64,000 nucleotides of DNA from Ignavibacteriales bacterium (GTDB lineage Bacteria; Bacteroidota; Ignavibacteria; Ignavibacteriales; Melioribacteraceae): NCBI GenBank assembly GCA_020635275.1, contig JACKAA010000002.1, positions 248,001-312,000 of the forward strand. Direction: 5' to 3'. A program made the position numbers and the translations under genes. Below the pieces are notes generated by a model. It ran no database searches and was not told the DNA's origin. It saw nothing but the letters and a program-made list of their open reading frames with translations. How positions within the stretch are numbered: position 1 is the stretch's first letter; each line of letters begins with the position of its first letter. Positions 1 through 9,306 of this stretch are shown here, piece after piece.

Positions 1-2209
1 TATAATCTGAATATACATCAGCAAGGGAATTATAAGCTCTGCATCTATAATAATACAAAATTCCTTCTTCAACATTTGTATCAATATATGTAACTACATT
101 TTCAGATAAATTAGCTATTTCTGCCCACACTGATTGATCACCAGTACTTCTTTCAATAAAATAAGTATCCTCTTTACTTGTATTATCTGACCAAGTTAGA
201 TTAATTTCTCCAAATTTTACAGCATTGGCGTTAAGGTTTGAAGGATTATTAATGTCAGAAATACCATATGGTCCAAATTCATAATTAAATAATATTTCTT
301 CCTCATATAATCTTCTTTCAAAAATTGCTAAATAATTCAACGTACCTAGCCAAGAAGCTGAGCCATCTAATTCACCGCCTAATGCTAATTGAAATGTGTT
401 TGACCAGTTTGAAAAATCACCTCCTAAATCAACCCTTTTTTGTTCATCACCATTGACATATAGTATTCCAATCGCATCAGATCTAAAAACAAATACAACA
501 TGTTGAAGTTCATTAGCAACAATATTTGAATTAGTTGTTACAGCTTGCCCACTATTCGAGGTGTTAGTAGTCCTGAATTTTCCTTCATATTCAGCAGCAT
601 TCTGAGCTAAACTAAAGTTAACCGATGATGAATTAGCTGAGTATGTAACAATCCTAGCAGGTCCAGTCTGAGTAGTATTTGCAGGTTTAATCCATGCTTC
701 AATTGTCATGTGGCCATTTGCAAGAACAGCATTATAAATTTTTTCTGCCAAATTTTCAGAGAAAATCTGTGCAGGTGAGTTTATCTCTAGTCCACTTGGA
801 CCCCAATTTATTGCATTAGTATTATTTATATTAAGATTTAGAGGTGTACCGAATCCAGACATATCATAAACTTTATTGCCACCATCTTCTTGAAAAGTAT
901 ACTGTGCAACGATGCCTGTAATTATTCTTTGTGTAGGAATTTGAACTGTCATTGTTACAACATTACTTTCAACTGAACCATTTGGTCCAGTAACTACACA
1001 ACTATAAGTATTACCATCATCCTTCAAGCGGGCATCAAATGTTAATGTTGAGTTCGTTGCACCACTAATATTAGCACCATTTTCTTTCCATTGATAAGTT
1101 AAAGGGCCATTCCCTATTGCAACAACTGAAAATGTAACTGGTTTACCTATATATGGGGTTTTATTGGTAGGTTGTTTTACAATATGAGGGAAATTATCAG
1201 CGTCTGCTCCCATATTATAATTTTGAATTATTTCGGGTCCACTCAAGGCTTTACTATATATTGCAGTTAAATAATATGTACCTTCCCAATATAAACCATT
1301 TGAAACTTCACTTGCTAAATACAAATAATAATTATTTGCCCAATTAGACAATGTACCATTTAATTGATCACTTACAACATTTACTCCGTTTATATAAACT
1401 TTGACAGCACCATTTGATGCCCGAGTATAAACAAAATGAGTCAAGGTTTGAGTAATACCAGAATTTAAAATTGCTGGATTTCCGTTTAAATTTGTAGAAT
1501 CCGTTCTTAACTGAGTGTAATAACTATTTCCATATTGCATTAAGGATATATTTCTTTCATGAATATCAGTATTGGAAACAGTTAAAATTCTACCATAAAT
1601 ATTTCTTTGAGTTAGATTGGATGGTAATATCCACGCTTCAAGTGTAATCTCGTTTGTAGTAGTACAAGCATCATAAATTTTTGATGCAGCCTCACTAGAT
1701 TTTATACGAACTTCGTTAATAACATTCAATCCTTTTGGTGTCCAATATACGCTTCCAGTATTATTGATTGTTAAGTTCAGTGGATCACCAACTCCAGAAA
1801 CATCATTAACTGTAGTACCGCTTCCTTCTTTAAAATCATATAAAACTTGCAAACCGTCTGTAACTCTTTCATTTGGAAGATTCACGGTCAATACTGCATA
1901 ATTTGAGGTAACTTGACCTGAATCGTTAGTAGCAACACATCTATACCAGTAATTATTCATTGAATAAGAAACTGAAGGAATGGTATATGAAAAATTTGTT
2001 GCCCCACTAATATTTGTAAAATTATTTACATTTTGGTCAACAGATCGCTGCCATTGAAAAGTTATTGGAGTAGTACCAGAATTAACAGAGACTGAAAATG
2101 TTGCTGAATTGCCCTGATTTATGGCTTGATTTACTGGATTAGTAATATCGGGTGCTTGACCTAATATTAAATTATAAAACAATAATATTGTTATTAGTAT
2201 TTTTTTCAC
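1..2209 (-). CDS. Secreted Ig/LamG/FN3 repeat protein, C-terminus cut by window edge
   Basis: The frame is open from a GTG at 2209 to the window edge (736 codons, no stop), with AGGAGAG six bases upstream of the GTG. The N-terminus (MKKILITILLFYNLILG) is a signal peptide. Domains by residue: Ig-like about 20-113, LamG/concanavalin-like about 114-330, a second Ig-like about 340-420, a second LamG about 425-640, and the start of an FN3 domain from about 646. The two Ig-LamG units resemble each other, so the protein arose by internal duplication. It also resembles the Ig-LamG-FN3 part of the gene just upstream on the same strand. Such modules usually bind carbohydrate or protein at the cell surface. 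No catalytic domain is visible in this part. A T9SS tail is expected beyond the edge but cannot be seen. Confidence 0.9.
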   Translation of the reverse strand, partial: MKKILITILLFYNLILGQAPDITNPVNQAINQGNSATFSVSVNSGTTPITFQWQRSVDQNVNNFTNISGATNFSYTIPSVSYSMNNYWYRCVATNDSGQVTSNYAVLTVNLPNERVTDGLQVLYDFKEGSGTTVNDVSGVGDPLNLTINNTGSVYWTPKGLNVINEVRIKSSEAASKIYDACTTTNEITLEAWILPSNLTQRNIYGRILTVSNTDIHERNISLMQYGNSYYTQLRTDSTNLNGNPAILNSGITQTLTHFVYTRASNGAVKVYINGVNVVSDQLNGTLSNWANNYYLYLASEVSNGLYWEGTYYLTAIYSKALSGPEIIQNYNMGADADNFPHIVKQPTNKTPYIGKPVTFSVVAIGNGPLTYQWKENGANISGATNSTLTFDARLKDDGNTYSCVVTGPNGSVESNVVTMTVQIPTQRIITGIVAQYTFQEDGGNKVYDMSGFGTPLNLNINNTNAINWGPSGLEINSPAQIFSENLAEKIYNAVLANGHMTIEAWIKPANTTQTGPARIVTYSANSSSVNFSLAQNAAEYEGKFRTTNTSNSGQAVTTNSNIVANELQHVVFVFRSDAIGILYVNGDEQKRVDLGGDFSNWSNTFQLALGGELDGSASWLGTLNYLAIFERRLYEEEILFNYEFGPYGISDINNPSNLNANAVKFGEINLTWSDNTSKEDTYFIERSTGDQSVWAEIANLSENVVTYIDTNVEEGILYYYRCRAYNSLADVYSDY

Positions 2210-2215
2210 TTATGT

Positions 2216-2222
2216 CTCTCCT
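2216..2222 (-). promoter_or_regulatory. Ribosome binding site supporting the GTG start at 2209
   Basis: On the minus strand AGGAGAG lies six bases before GTG. No ATG is available at the head of the signal peptide, so this site decides the start. Confidence 0.7.
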
Positions 2223-2374
2223 AAAGTATTTTAAAATAAATATTTACTTTCAAATTAAATGCCAAAATTTTCTATGTAAGTGCTTTTAATAAAATTTTTT
2301 CTGGGCAATAAATATATACACACGATAAGTATATATAATAATCGTACAAATTATTTTATTTTTAATGCAGATAT

Positions 2375-5305
2375 TTATTTAAGCAATAAAGTTTTCTTTA
2401 TTTCTTTAAATTTTATCTTTTGTTCAATACTCTCAGCTTCAAAAACTATAAAATATACTCCTGAATTGAGACTAGATCCATTAAAAGTTATTTTATGATA
2501 ACCAGAAGATTTTTGAGAATTTACTAATTCAGTTATTTTTTCACCGATTGAATTATAAACAATTATTTTTACTGTTGATAATTGAGGAAGTCCATATTCA
2601 ATGTTTGTTAATGGATTAAATGGATTGGGATAATTCTGCATTAAAATGTAATTATCTGGAATTTCTTCTAATTTCTTTTTATTTCCAACTACATTTAAGC
2701 TGAATTCATTACTATAATCAGACGTAGTATCAACAGTAAATGCAAATACTCTGTATCTATAAGGTGTATAAAATTTCGGTACATCATCAATATAATTCTG
2801 TACGTTTGATCCAACAGTACCCATAAACTTGTAACTTGAGTCAGGATGATCAGGTTTTCCTTGAATAATATATCCAGATTCATTCTGAGATTTATCTTCC
2901 CAAGTAAGTTCAACTTCTTGATTATTATTTACTAAACCATTCAAATTAATAGGATTATTTATCTTAGTCGTTTTTTGAGTAATATTTGAGATTAAGCTTT
3001 CTCCATTACTATTATAGGCGGATACTGCAAAACTATATTTTTTACCTTCTAATAATGTATTATCAGTATATGTTGAAATATTTTCACTCAATAATCCAAG
3101 TATTACAAATTTTGAATCACTACCATTTTTCCTTCGAACAATAAATCCCGATTCGTTATTTGAATTATCTAACCAAGTTAATTGAATGAACTCATTTACA
3201 TCTATTACTGCTTTTAAATTACTAGGTGGGACTATATCAAGAGTTATATCATCTACGCCTAAACTATAATTATGATTTATCTCATTTGGACTAAGACTTC
3301 TATTATAAATACTTAACAAGTAATATTTACCAGCCCAACTTCCACTATTATCATAATTACCTAAATTTAATTTAAATGAAGTATTCCAGTTAGAAAAATC
3401 TCCTTCTAAAACTCTAGAAGTATCAATTACATTATTTATGTAAATTTTTATAAGATTTTTCTCTCTGGTTACAATAAGATGAATTAATTGTTTTTCTAAA
3501 ACATTCGTTTTTGTTAGAACCGTTGGTTCACCAAAGTTATTTGTTGCAGTAGTTCTTGTTTTTATTTCAAACTTATTTTGATTTTGGACTATCGAAACAT
3601 TAATTTCATCAGAATTGGATAAAGCAAATAAAGGATATCCATTAGATTCAATAATTTTATTAGGAGTTATCCACGCTTCAATAGTAAATTCATTACTACT
3701 TAGTATTGAATTATAAATACTACTAGGTGCATTCTCGGAGTTAATCACAGAACTATCTATAAGTTCCAAGGCTTTAGGAGCCCACAAAATATGATTTGAA
3801 TTAAATATTTTAAGATTTTGAGGATTTTGTACATTTGATTGATCATATAAAGTACTGCCTAATCCTTCATTAAAATTATATAGGGAAACTAGTCCATAAC
3901 TTACTCTATTGTTTATAGGTGTTACATGTAATAATGCACTATCAGATTTTGTGAAACCAGCCAAGTTTGAGACTTCACATGAATAAAAACTTGCATTATC
4001 TCCAACTGCTACATTGGGAATTACAAGTATTGAATCAGTTGCTCCTGAAATTATTTCATTGTTTTTTTTCCACTGAAAAGTCATAGGGAAATTGCCATCT
4101 ACTGAAATAGTAAATATTGCATTATCTCCTTCAATCAAAGCAAGTGATTCTGGTTGATTTATTATTGTTGGAGGATTACCCAAGTATGATTGTAATGCAT
4201 CAAACCAAACTTGAGCCATTTTTGAATACCCATTATCATTCGGATGTACTTCATCATTCATATCTCCTGGTGAACCATCTGGATCTGGACTAATTGAATA
4301 ATTAAATCCTGGTATATCTTCCATATTAACAACAACAATTTTATCGGGATATGCACTATTTGATGGATTATTTACTCTATCAAGTGCCATGTTTACTACA
4401 TTCTCATTAAAGGTGTGAACATATGTTTTATTTGGAACTCTATCAATTATTCGTGCTAAAAAAACCGTAACATCTTTGCCTTGAGTTTGCTCAAATTTGT
4501 CAATTTCATCTAAAATATTTTTTACATCGTCGGGACTAGTTCCTCCAGTTAAATCATTTCCATTGGTACCAATGTGAAGTAAAATAATGTCTGGTGAAAA
4601 TGTATTTAGATATGCACCTTCAGTAATGGTATCTAAAATTCCATAAAAGGGCTGATTTCTTATTCCTGTTGATAAGAGTGTATACAACTGGTCATCTCTA
4701 ATTCCAGGAAACCCTGCATTAGCATCATTTTCAATTTCTGGGAAAAAGAAATTCTCACCAGCATGTTCACTGCCAATAAATTCAAAATTGTAGCCTTCAG
4801 TTTTTAGTAAATTATACAAGGGATATCTATAACCAATTTTATCTTTTATATCTCTAAAATCATTTCTTCTATTATCATAGGTTATTGAATTACCTAATGG
4901 AAGAATTTTTAATTTATTGTATTCTGAAAAAATATCATATTTAATTTGGTTCTGCTTAGTTTCAAATTGAACTTCATTTTGAACAATATCAAAAATATTT
5001 TCATTTTCATCGGAAATTAATTTAAATTCTAACTTTTTCATTTTTTCATTAGGAATTTTCCAAGAATAAGTACCAAGATCAGCTTTTATTCCTTTAGCTA
5101 TAAGTTTCCATTTTTCATCTGATATTTTTCTGTAGAAAATTGAAATTTTATCAATATTAGTTGATTGCCAACTTATTGAATATCTAATATTTCGACTGAA
5201 AATTTGATTCTTATTTGGTGAAATTATTTTTAATTCGGCATTTTGTGCCAAAATATTTATACCTACAATAAAGAAAATTAGAATTTTATATTTTCTAAAA
5301 AGCAT
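2375..5305 (-). CDS. Secreted SGNH-hydrolase / Ig / LamG / FN3 protein with T9SS sorting domain
   Basis: Residues 1-21 form a signal peptide ending in LAQ. Residues about 25-115 are a small beta-sandwich domain (SISWQS...GTYSWKIP), Kre9-like in appearance. An SGNH esterase domain covers about 130-375, with the nucleophile in GNSIT (Ser140), an oxyanion block LLHIGTNGND (242-251) and the Asp351/His354 pair in DEVHPND. Then come an Ig-like domain (about 380-465), LamG (about 470-695), two FN3 domains (about 700-885), and a C-terminal T9SS domain with NYPNPFNP and GVYFIVFEA near the end. SGNH domains of this kind often deacylate polysaccharides, so esterase action on the exported polymer is a reasonable inference. 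The gene starts 12 bases after the end of the upstream flippase-like gene, so it is probably the tail of the EPS operon. Confidence 0.92.
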   Translation of the reverse strand: MLFRKYKILIFFIVGINILAQNAELKIISPNKNQIFSRNIRYSISWQSTNIDKISIFYRKISDEKWKLIAKGIKADLGTYSWKIPNEKMKKLEFKLISDENENIFDIVQNEVQFETKQNQIKYDIFSEYNKLKILPLGNSITYDNRRNDFRDIKDKIGYRYPLYNLLKTEGYNFEFIGSEHAGENFFFPEIENDANAGFPGIRDDQLYTLLSTGIRNQPFYGILDTITEGAYLNTFSPDIILLHIGTNGNDLTGGTSPDDVKNILDEIDKFEQTQGKDVTVFLARIIDRVPNKTYVHTFNENVVNMALDRVNNPSNSAYPDKIVVVNMEDIPGFNYSISPDPDGSPGDMNDEVHPNDNGYSKMAQVWFDALQSYLGNPPTIINQPESLALIEGDNAIFTISVDGNFPMTFQWKKNNEIISGATDSILVIPNVAVGDNASFYSCEVSNLAGFTKSDSALLHVTPINNRVSYGLVSLYNFNEGLGSTLYDQSNVQNPQNLKIFNSNHILWAPKALELIDSSVINSENAPSSIYNSILSSNEFTIEAWITPNKIIESNGYPLFALSNSDEINVSIVQNQNKFEIKTRTTATNNFGEPTVLTKTNVLEKQLIHLIVTREKNLIKIYINNVIDTSRVLEGDFSNWNTSFKLNLGNYDNSGSWAGKYYLLSIYNRSLSPNEINHNYSLGVDDITLDIVPPSNLKAVIDVNEFIQLTWLDNSNNESGFIVRRKNGSDSKFVILGLLSENISTYTDNTLLEGKKYSFAVSAYNSNGESLISNITQKTTKINNPINLNGLVNNNQEVELTWEDKSQNESGYIIQGKPDHPDSSYKFMGTVGSNVQNYIDDVPKFYTPYRYRVFAFTVDTTSDYSNEFSLNVVGNKKKLEEIPDNYILMQNYPNPFNPLTNIEYGLPQLSTVKIIVYNSIGEKITELVNSQKSSGYHKITFNGSSLNSGVYFIVFEAESIEQKIKFKEIKKTLLLK

Positions 5306-5317
5306 ATAATTTATCTT

Positions 5318-6319
5318 TTACTTTTGTTCCACATTTGTTATATCTTTTACTAAATATTTATCTTTATCAAAAAATGCATAAAGCAAACCTCCAAAAAGCG
5401 CATCAATAATACCTTTAGCTCTGATAAGCAAGGCAGTCGATATTGCCAAAGATGGGGATATGCCAAACAATGATAATGTATAAACATAACCAAATTCCAT
5501 CAATCCAATACCTCCAATTGAAAAAGGTATATTTGTTATAAACATTATTACCGGTACAGCAACAATACAAGTTATTAAGTCTAATTCATTACTAAAAGCT
5601 TTAGCAGAAATCCAAACATTTAAAATTGCTAATATTTGGAAAATAATTGAATAAATAAAGGCCCAAATCATTGCTTTTTTATCAGCTTTGAAATCAATTA
5701 TTGTATTGCGAATTTTGCTCAGTTTGATAAAAAGTTTTTCAAATACCTTTATTTTTGAAGTAAAAATCCTATTAAAAAAATTGTATATCCTAACATCAGT
5801 TATAATCCATATAAGAAAAGTAAGTACAAATGAAGCAATAATTAATGCTATTGTTAACCACAATTCATTAAAAATTCTAATATTGAGTATAACTGCAATT
5901 ATTGTCATTAGTAGTAAAACTAATAGTCCTGTAAATCTTTCAATAATTACCGATGCTGTGGCAGTATGTTTTTTCCCTGAAAATTTACCAAGTTTGTAGA
6001 TTCGGACAATATCGCCTCCCATACTTGTTGGTAGAATTAGAGAGAAAAACTTACCAATATTATAGTATGCATAAATACGCCATATTTGGACTTGTATTTT
6101 TTTTGACTTCAATAGAGCATTCCACTTTACTGAGCTTACCAAATTTAGTACGAACATTAAAAGAAAAGATAAAACAACATATCCCCACTTGATATTTACA
6201 ACTAAGTTTATAAATTTATCTCTACCAGTCTCACTAAGCAATCCAGCTTTATATAGAGCAAATATTATAAGAATTAGTGTAAAAAATATTCTTACAAAAA
6301 ATTTAATATTTTTCTTCAT
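5318..6319 (-). CDS. LPG-synthase TM-region / AglD-type integral membrane protein
   Basis: A 333-residue protein with about eight hydrophobic helices and the signature of the lysylphosphatidylglycerol-synthase transmembrane family (PF03706, UPF0104): YNIGKFF, LPTSMGGDIVR (96-106) and a later ER pair (127-128). It lacks the soluble aminoacyl-transfer domain of MprF. Stand-alone members are common in glycolipid and polysaccharide loci, where they are thought to act as lipid flippases or accessory membrane proteins; the substrate cannot be told from sequence. It is part of the minus-strand EPS operon, with 9 bases to the upstream acetyltransferase and 12 to the downstream SGNH protein. Confidence 0.85.
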   Translation of the reverse strand: MKKNIKFFVRIFFTLILIIFALYKAGLLSETGRDKFINLVVNIKWGYVVLSFLLMFVLNLVSSVKWNALLKSKKIQVQIWRIYAYYNIGKFFSLILPTSMGGDIVRIYKLGKFSGKKHTATASVIIERFTGLLVLLLMTIIAVILNIRIFNELWLTIALIIASFVLTFLIWIITDVRIYNFFNRIFTSKIKVFEKLFIKLSKIRNTIIDFKADKKAMIWAFIYSIIFQILAILNVWISAKAFSNELDLITCIVAVPVIMFITNIPFSIGGIGLMEFGYVYTLSLFGISPSLAISTALLIRAKGIIDALFGGLLYAFFDKDKYLVKDITNVEQK

Positions 6320-6328
6320 ATTTAAAAT

Positions 6329-7078
6329 TTATTTACGTGATCTGACTACTTTTGCTGGACTGCCAAAAGCAATTGAATATTCAGGTATATCTTTAGTAAC
6401 TAACGAACTAGCTCCAATTATTGAACCTTTGCCTATAGTTACACCATCAGCAACTACACAATTAGCTCCAATCCAAACATCATCACCAATTGTAACACCG
6501 CCTTTACTTTCAAAACCTTGATGTGCTATTGGAATATCAGTTCTATCAGATTTGTGATTGCCGCCGCCGATATAACAATAAGCTGCTAAAAAAACATACT
6601 CACCAATATTTACAACACCATCCGTTGTAGCTATTCTGCAGCTGCTACCGATACTTGAATTTGGGGCTATATTTATCTGTCCGTTTCTTAGTTTTAGTTC
6701 TGTTGATCTGCCAATAAATACTTTTTCGCTAATATTTATTCCGCTTGTATCATCTCCTCTGGCACTTATGTGAACAAAATCATCAATAATGCAGTTTTTC
6801 CCTATAGAAACCTTTTTGGGCTGTTTCAATGAAACTCCAATACCAATTGTACTTCCTCTGCCAAAATGCTTAAATAAAGTCTTGTAAGTTTTTTGCCTGA
6901 GAAAAAGCCCCGGAAGTGAAGGCATATTCATAAAAAGAAATGTAAAAAACTCATAAAAAAATAAGTCCGAAAGATTCCTGTTTCCAATGATTAAATCTTG
7001 ATACTTTTGTAAAGACGAAGATTTATCATCAGAAAATTGATGAAAACTAAGATTTTGGTTTTCTTTTTCATTTTCCAT
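6329..7078 (-). CDS. Left-handed beta-helix (hexapeptide) acyltransferase
   Basis: A 249-residue protein. After about 75 polar and hydrophobic residues, hexapeptide repeats (IGIGVSL, ISIGKN, VTIGDDVWIGANCVV) run from about 78 to 240. The GGGNHKSD segment (171-178) carries the histidine typical of the maltose/colanic-acid O-acetyltransferase group, and the C-terminus GSPAKVVRS is standard for it. It probably acetylates a sugar of the EPS repeat unit using acetyl-CoA in the cytoplasm. Its position next to the pyruvyltransferase suggests both decorate the same polymer. Confidence 0.88.
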   Translation of the reverse strand: MENEKENQNLSFHQFSDDKSSSLQKYQDLIIGNRNLSDLFFYEFFTFLFMNMPSLPGLFLRQKTYKTLFKHFGRGSTIGIGVSLKQPKKVSIGKNCIIDDFVHISARGDDTSGINISEKVFIGRSTELKLRNGQINIAPNSSIGSSCRIATTDGVVNIGEYVFLAAYCYIGGGNHKSDRTDIPIAHQGFESKGGVTIGDDVWIGANCVVADGVTIGKGSIIGASSLVTKDIPEYSIAFGSPAKVVRSRK

Positions 7079-7105
7079 TTTATATTAACTCATTTATTTA
7101 GGATA

Positions 7106-8290
7106 TCAAATTCCTAACAACTCACCAACTAAATTTACAACGTCTTTTGCTTTTTTCTGTTCACTCTTTACAAGTGGAATCATTTTCTCTTTTGTTTCGG
7201 CTCGTTTTTCCCATCCAGATTTAATCATTTTCATCAAATTTTCTAAATTCATATCTTCAAAATCTATTATCCAATCACCTTGTCCAATAGTTCTAACATA
7301 ACCGCCGGATTTAGGATATGCGTTTATAGTTATCATTGGGGTTAATGCTGCCGACGAAAGAATCAATGAATGTGTTCTCATTCCAACGTGCAATCCGCAT
7401 TTGCTTAATAAACTTGTAATTTCTTGATAAGTATATTTAGCATTTGTAATTACAGTAATTTTATCTCTGTGCTTAACTTTTACCAAAACTTCATTTGTAA
7501 TTGTTATATCCATAACTTGGGTTACGGTAAACATAATATTTACTTTTAAATCTTCAATAATTGCATCCAGTGTATTAGCTATTAGCTCAACAAATTTTTC
7601 TCGACCAAATTCTTCTCCGCCTCCAGTCAATTTCTGCCATGAATCAATATATGCATTTATATTAAAACTTAATGTTCCATTCGGATTTTTAAATAATCCT
7701 TCTTTTTTAATTATTGGATCTATCTTTTTAGCATCAAGCGTTTTTGTATTTATTGCACAATCTGCACCGTCTATGATTTTTGTATATTTTAATTTATTAT
7801 TATCCAACATATCTTTTGATTGCTGATCTCTAACACTTAAATATGGACTTGCATCTAATATTTTTTGCATCGCAATTCTACCACGATCAGTAGTTATTGG
7901 ACCTAAACTTGCATTGTATGGAAGAATTGGAATATTCTTTTTCTTTGATGTTGGAGCAAATAGTGCAATAGTAGATAAATAATTGAATAATGGATTGAAA
8001 TATTTTCTATCAAATAAAATATTGTCTGTAATCAAAATCAGATCAGTATCAATCATTGATTTATAAGTTGGATAACCAAGAATCTTGTATGCCAAATTCC
8101 AAGGTTTTAATCCCATTGCTTGTATATTATGATGACCAAAATGTTTATTTACAAAATCAACACTCCAAGTTGGAATTAGAAATTTAATATCAGAATATTT
8201 CTCAGTTATATCATCTAATAAATTTCCTAGTATAGCATTATCTCCGGCATTTCTTCCTGAAAAGTTTCCAAGTACTGTTACTTTTTTCAT
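7106..8290 (-). CDS. Polysaccharide pyruvyl transferase family protein
   Basis: A 394-residue protein matching the polysaccharide pyruvyl transferase family (PF04230; CsaB, WcaK, ExoV). The N-terminal motif GRNAGDNAIL (12-21), the middle SVRDQQS (152-158) and the C-terminal GMRTHSLIL (303-311) are the usual three family blocks. Members place a ketal pyruvate on a sugar using phosphoenolpyruvate and so add negative charge to the polymer. It is the second of the decorating enzymes in the operon, 27 bases before the acyltransferase. Confidence 0.88.
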   Translation of the reverse strand: MKKVTVLGNFSGRNAGDNAILGNLLDDITEKYSDIKFLIPTWSVDFVNKHFGHHNIQAMGLKPWNLAYKILGYPTYKSMIDTDLILITDNILFDRKYFNPLFNYLSTIALFAPTSKKKNIPILPYNASLGPITTDRGRIAMQKILDASPYLSVRDQQSKDMLDNNKLKYTKIIDGADCAINTKTLDAKKIDPIIKKEGLFKNPNGTLSFNINAYIDSWQKLTGGGEEFGREKFVELIANTLDAIIEDLKVNIMFTVTQVMDITITNEVLVKVKHRDKITVITNAKYTYQEITSLLSKCGLHVGMRTHSLILSSAALTPMITINAYPKSGGYVRTIGQGDWIIDFEDMNLENLMKMIKSGWEKRAETKEKMIPLVKSEQKKAKDVVNLVGELLGI

Positions 8291-8325
8291 TCGATTCCGT
8301 TACTCCATTTTATTAAAAAAAATTT

Positions 8326-9306
8326 TTATAAAAGATTATTTTCTTTGTACCAATCTGCTGTTCGTTTCAATCCTTCATCTAAATTAATTTTAGGATTGTA
8401 ATTTAATAGTGATTTAGCTTTTGTGATATCAAACGCTCTATCTTTAACGAAGAACTCAATTCTCCTTCTAAATATTGGCGGCGAAATTCCCAAAGGCTTA
8501 CAAATCAATTCGCAAAGTGCACCAGCAGTCCAAACCGGCCAAACCGGAATTTTAATTTTCGAAACATTTTTATCAAGTATTTTCGCAATTTTAGCAACCA
8601 ATTCATTTAGGGTTAAATATCCATCACCGCCGATTGTGAAAACTTCATTATTTGCTTTTTCACTTTCACCGGCTAAAACAAATCCTTCAACTAAATCTTC
8701 CACAAATGTTAAATGATAAAGAACTTCACCGTTTCCAATCATTTTAAATTTGCCGTTATTTATCATTTTAAAGAGCTTTAAAAATCTTGTATCACCGGGA
8801 CCGTAAATACCAACCGGTCTTACAACTGTTCCTTTTAAGCCTTCTTCTTTGAAAAACTTTAATGCTAATTCTTCTCCATCTAATTTTGATTCCTGATAGT
8901 AATCTCCTGGATTAAATGGATGTGTTTCTTTTGCCGGAGGATTTTTAATTTCTCCTTGAACTCCAACCGTACTGCAGTGAATAAACTTTTTAACTCCAGC
9001 TTTTTTTGCTGCGACTAATAGTTTTCTTGTTCCTTCAACATTAACATCCCAAAAATATTTTTCTGGAACACCTTCGGTTCTGTAAGCAGCTCCAACATGA
9101 TAAACAACATCAATATCTTTCATTACTTCATCTGAAATTTCATCTTTGGCTAAATCAACATAAGCCAATTCGACGTTTAAATCTTTAATCAAATCTAGAT
9201 TGCTTGTTTTTCTAACAAGCCCCTTAATTGTGTATCCTTTATCTAAAAGATTTTTGATTAAATAACTGCTAGTAAATCCATTTGCTCCAGTAACCAATGC
9301 TTTCAT
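8326..9306 (-). CDS. NAD(P)-dependent sugar epimerase/dehydratase (extended SDR)
   Basis: A 326-residue extended short-chain dehydrogenase. The Rossmann motif is TGANGFTSS (7-15), the catalytic pair is Tyr137/Lys141 in YYQESK, and Ser112/Thr113 precede it. The general look (GVKKFIHCSTVGV, VRPVGIYGPGD) matches dihydroflavonol-reductase-like or NDP-sugar 4-epimerases; the exact substrate is not readable. The start ATG overlaps the stop of the upstream FAD enzyme (TAATG), so the two are translationally coupled. Confidence 0.87.
   Translation of the reverse strand: MKALVTGANGFTSSYLIKNLLDKGYTIKGLVRKTSNLDLIKDLNVELAYVDLAKDEISDEVMKDIDVVYHVGAAYRTEGVPEKYFWDVNVEGTRKLLVAAKKAGVKKFIHCSTVGVQGEIKNPPAKETHPFNPGDYYQESKLDGEELALKFFKEEGLKGTVVRPVGIYGPGDTRFLKLFKMINNGKFKMIGNGEVLYHLTFVEDLVEGFVLAGESEKANNEVFTIGGDGYLTLNELVAKIAKILDKNVSKIKIPVWPVWTAGALCELICKPLGISPPIFRRRIEFFVKDRAFDITKAKSLLNYNPKINLDEGLKRTADWYKENNLL

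Noticed and set aside
2317..2330. ACACGATAA motif also present near 35411
   Set aside because: Only two copies of a short A/T-rich sequence; chance match cannot be excluded.
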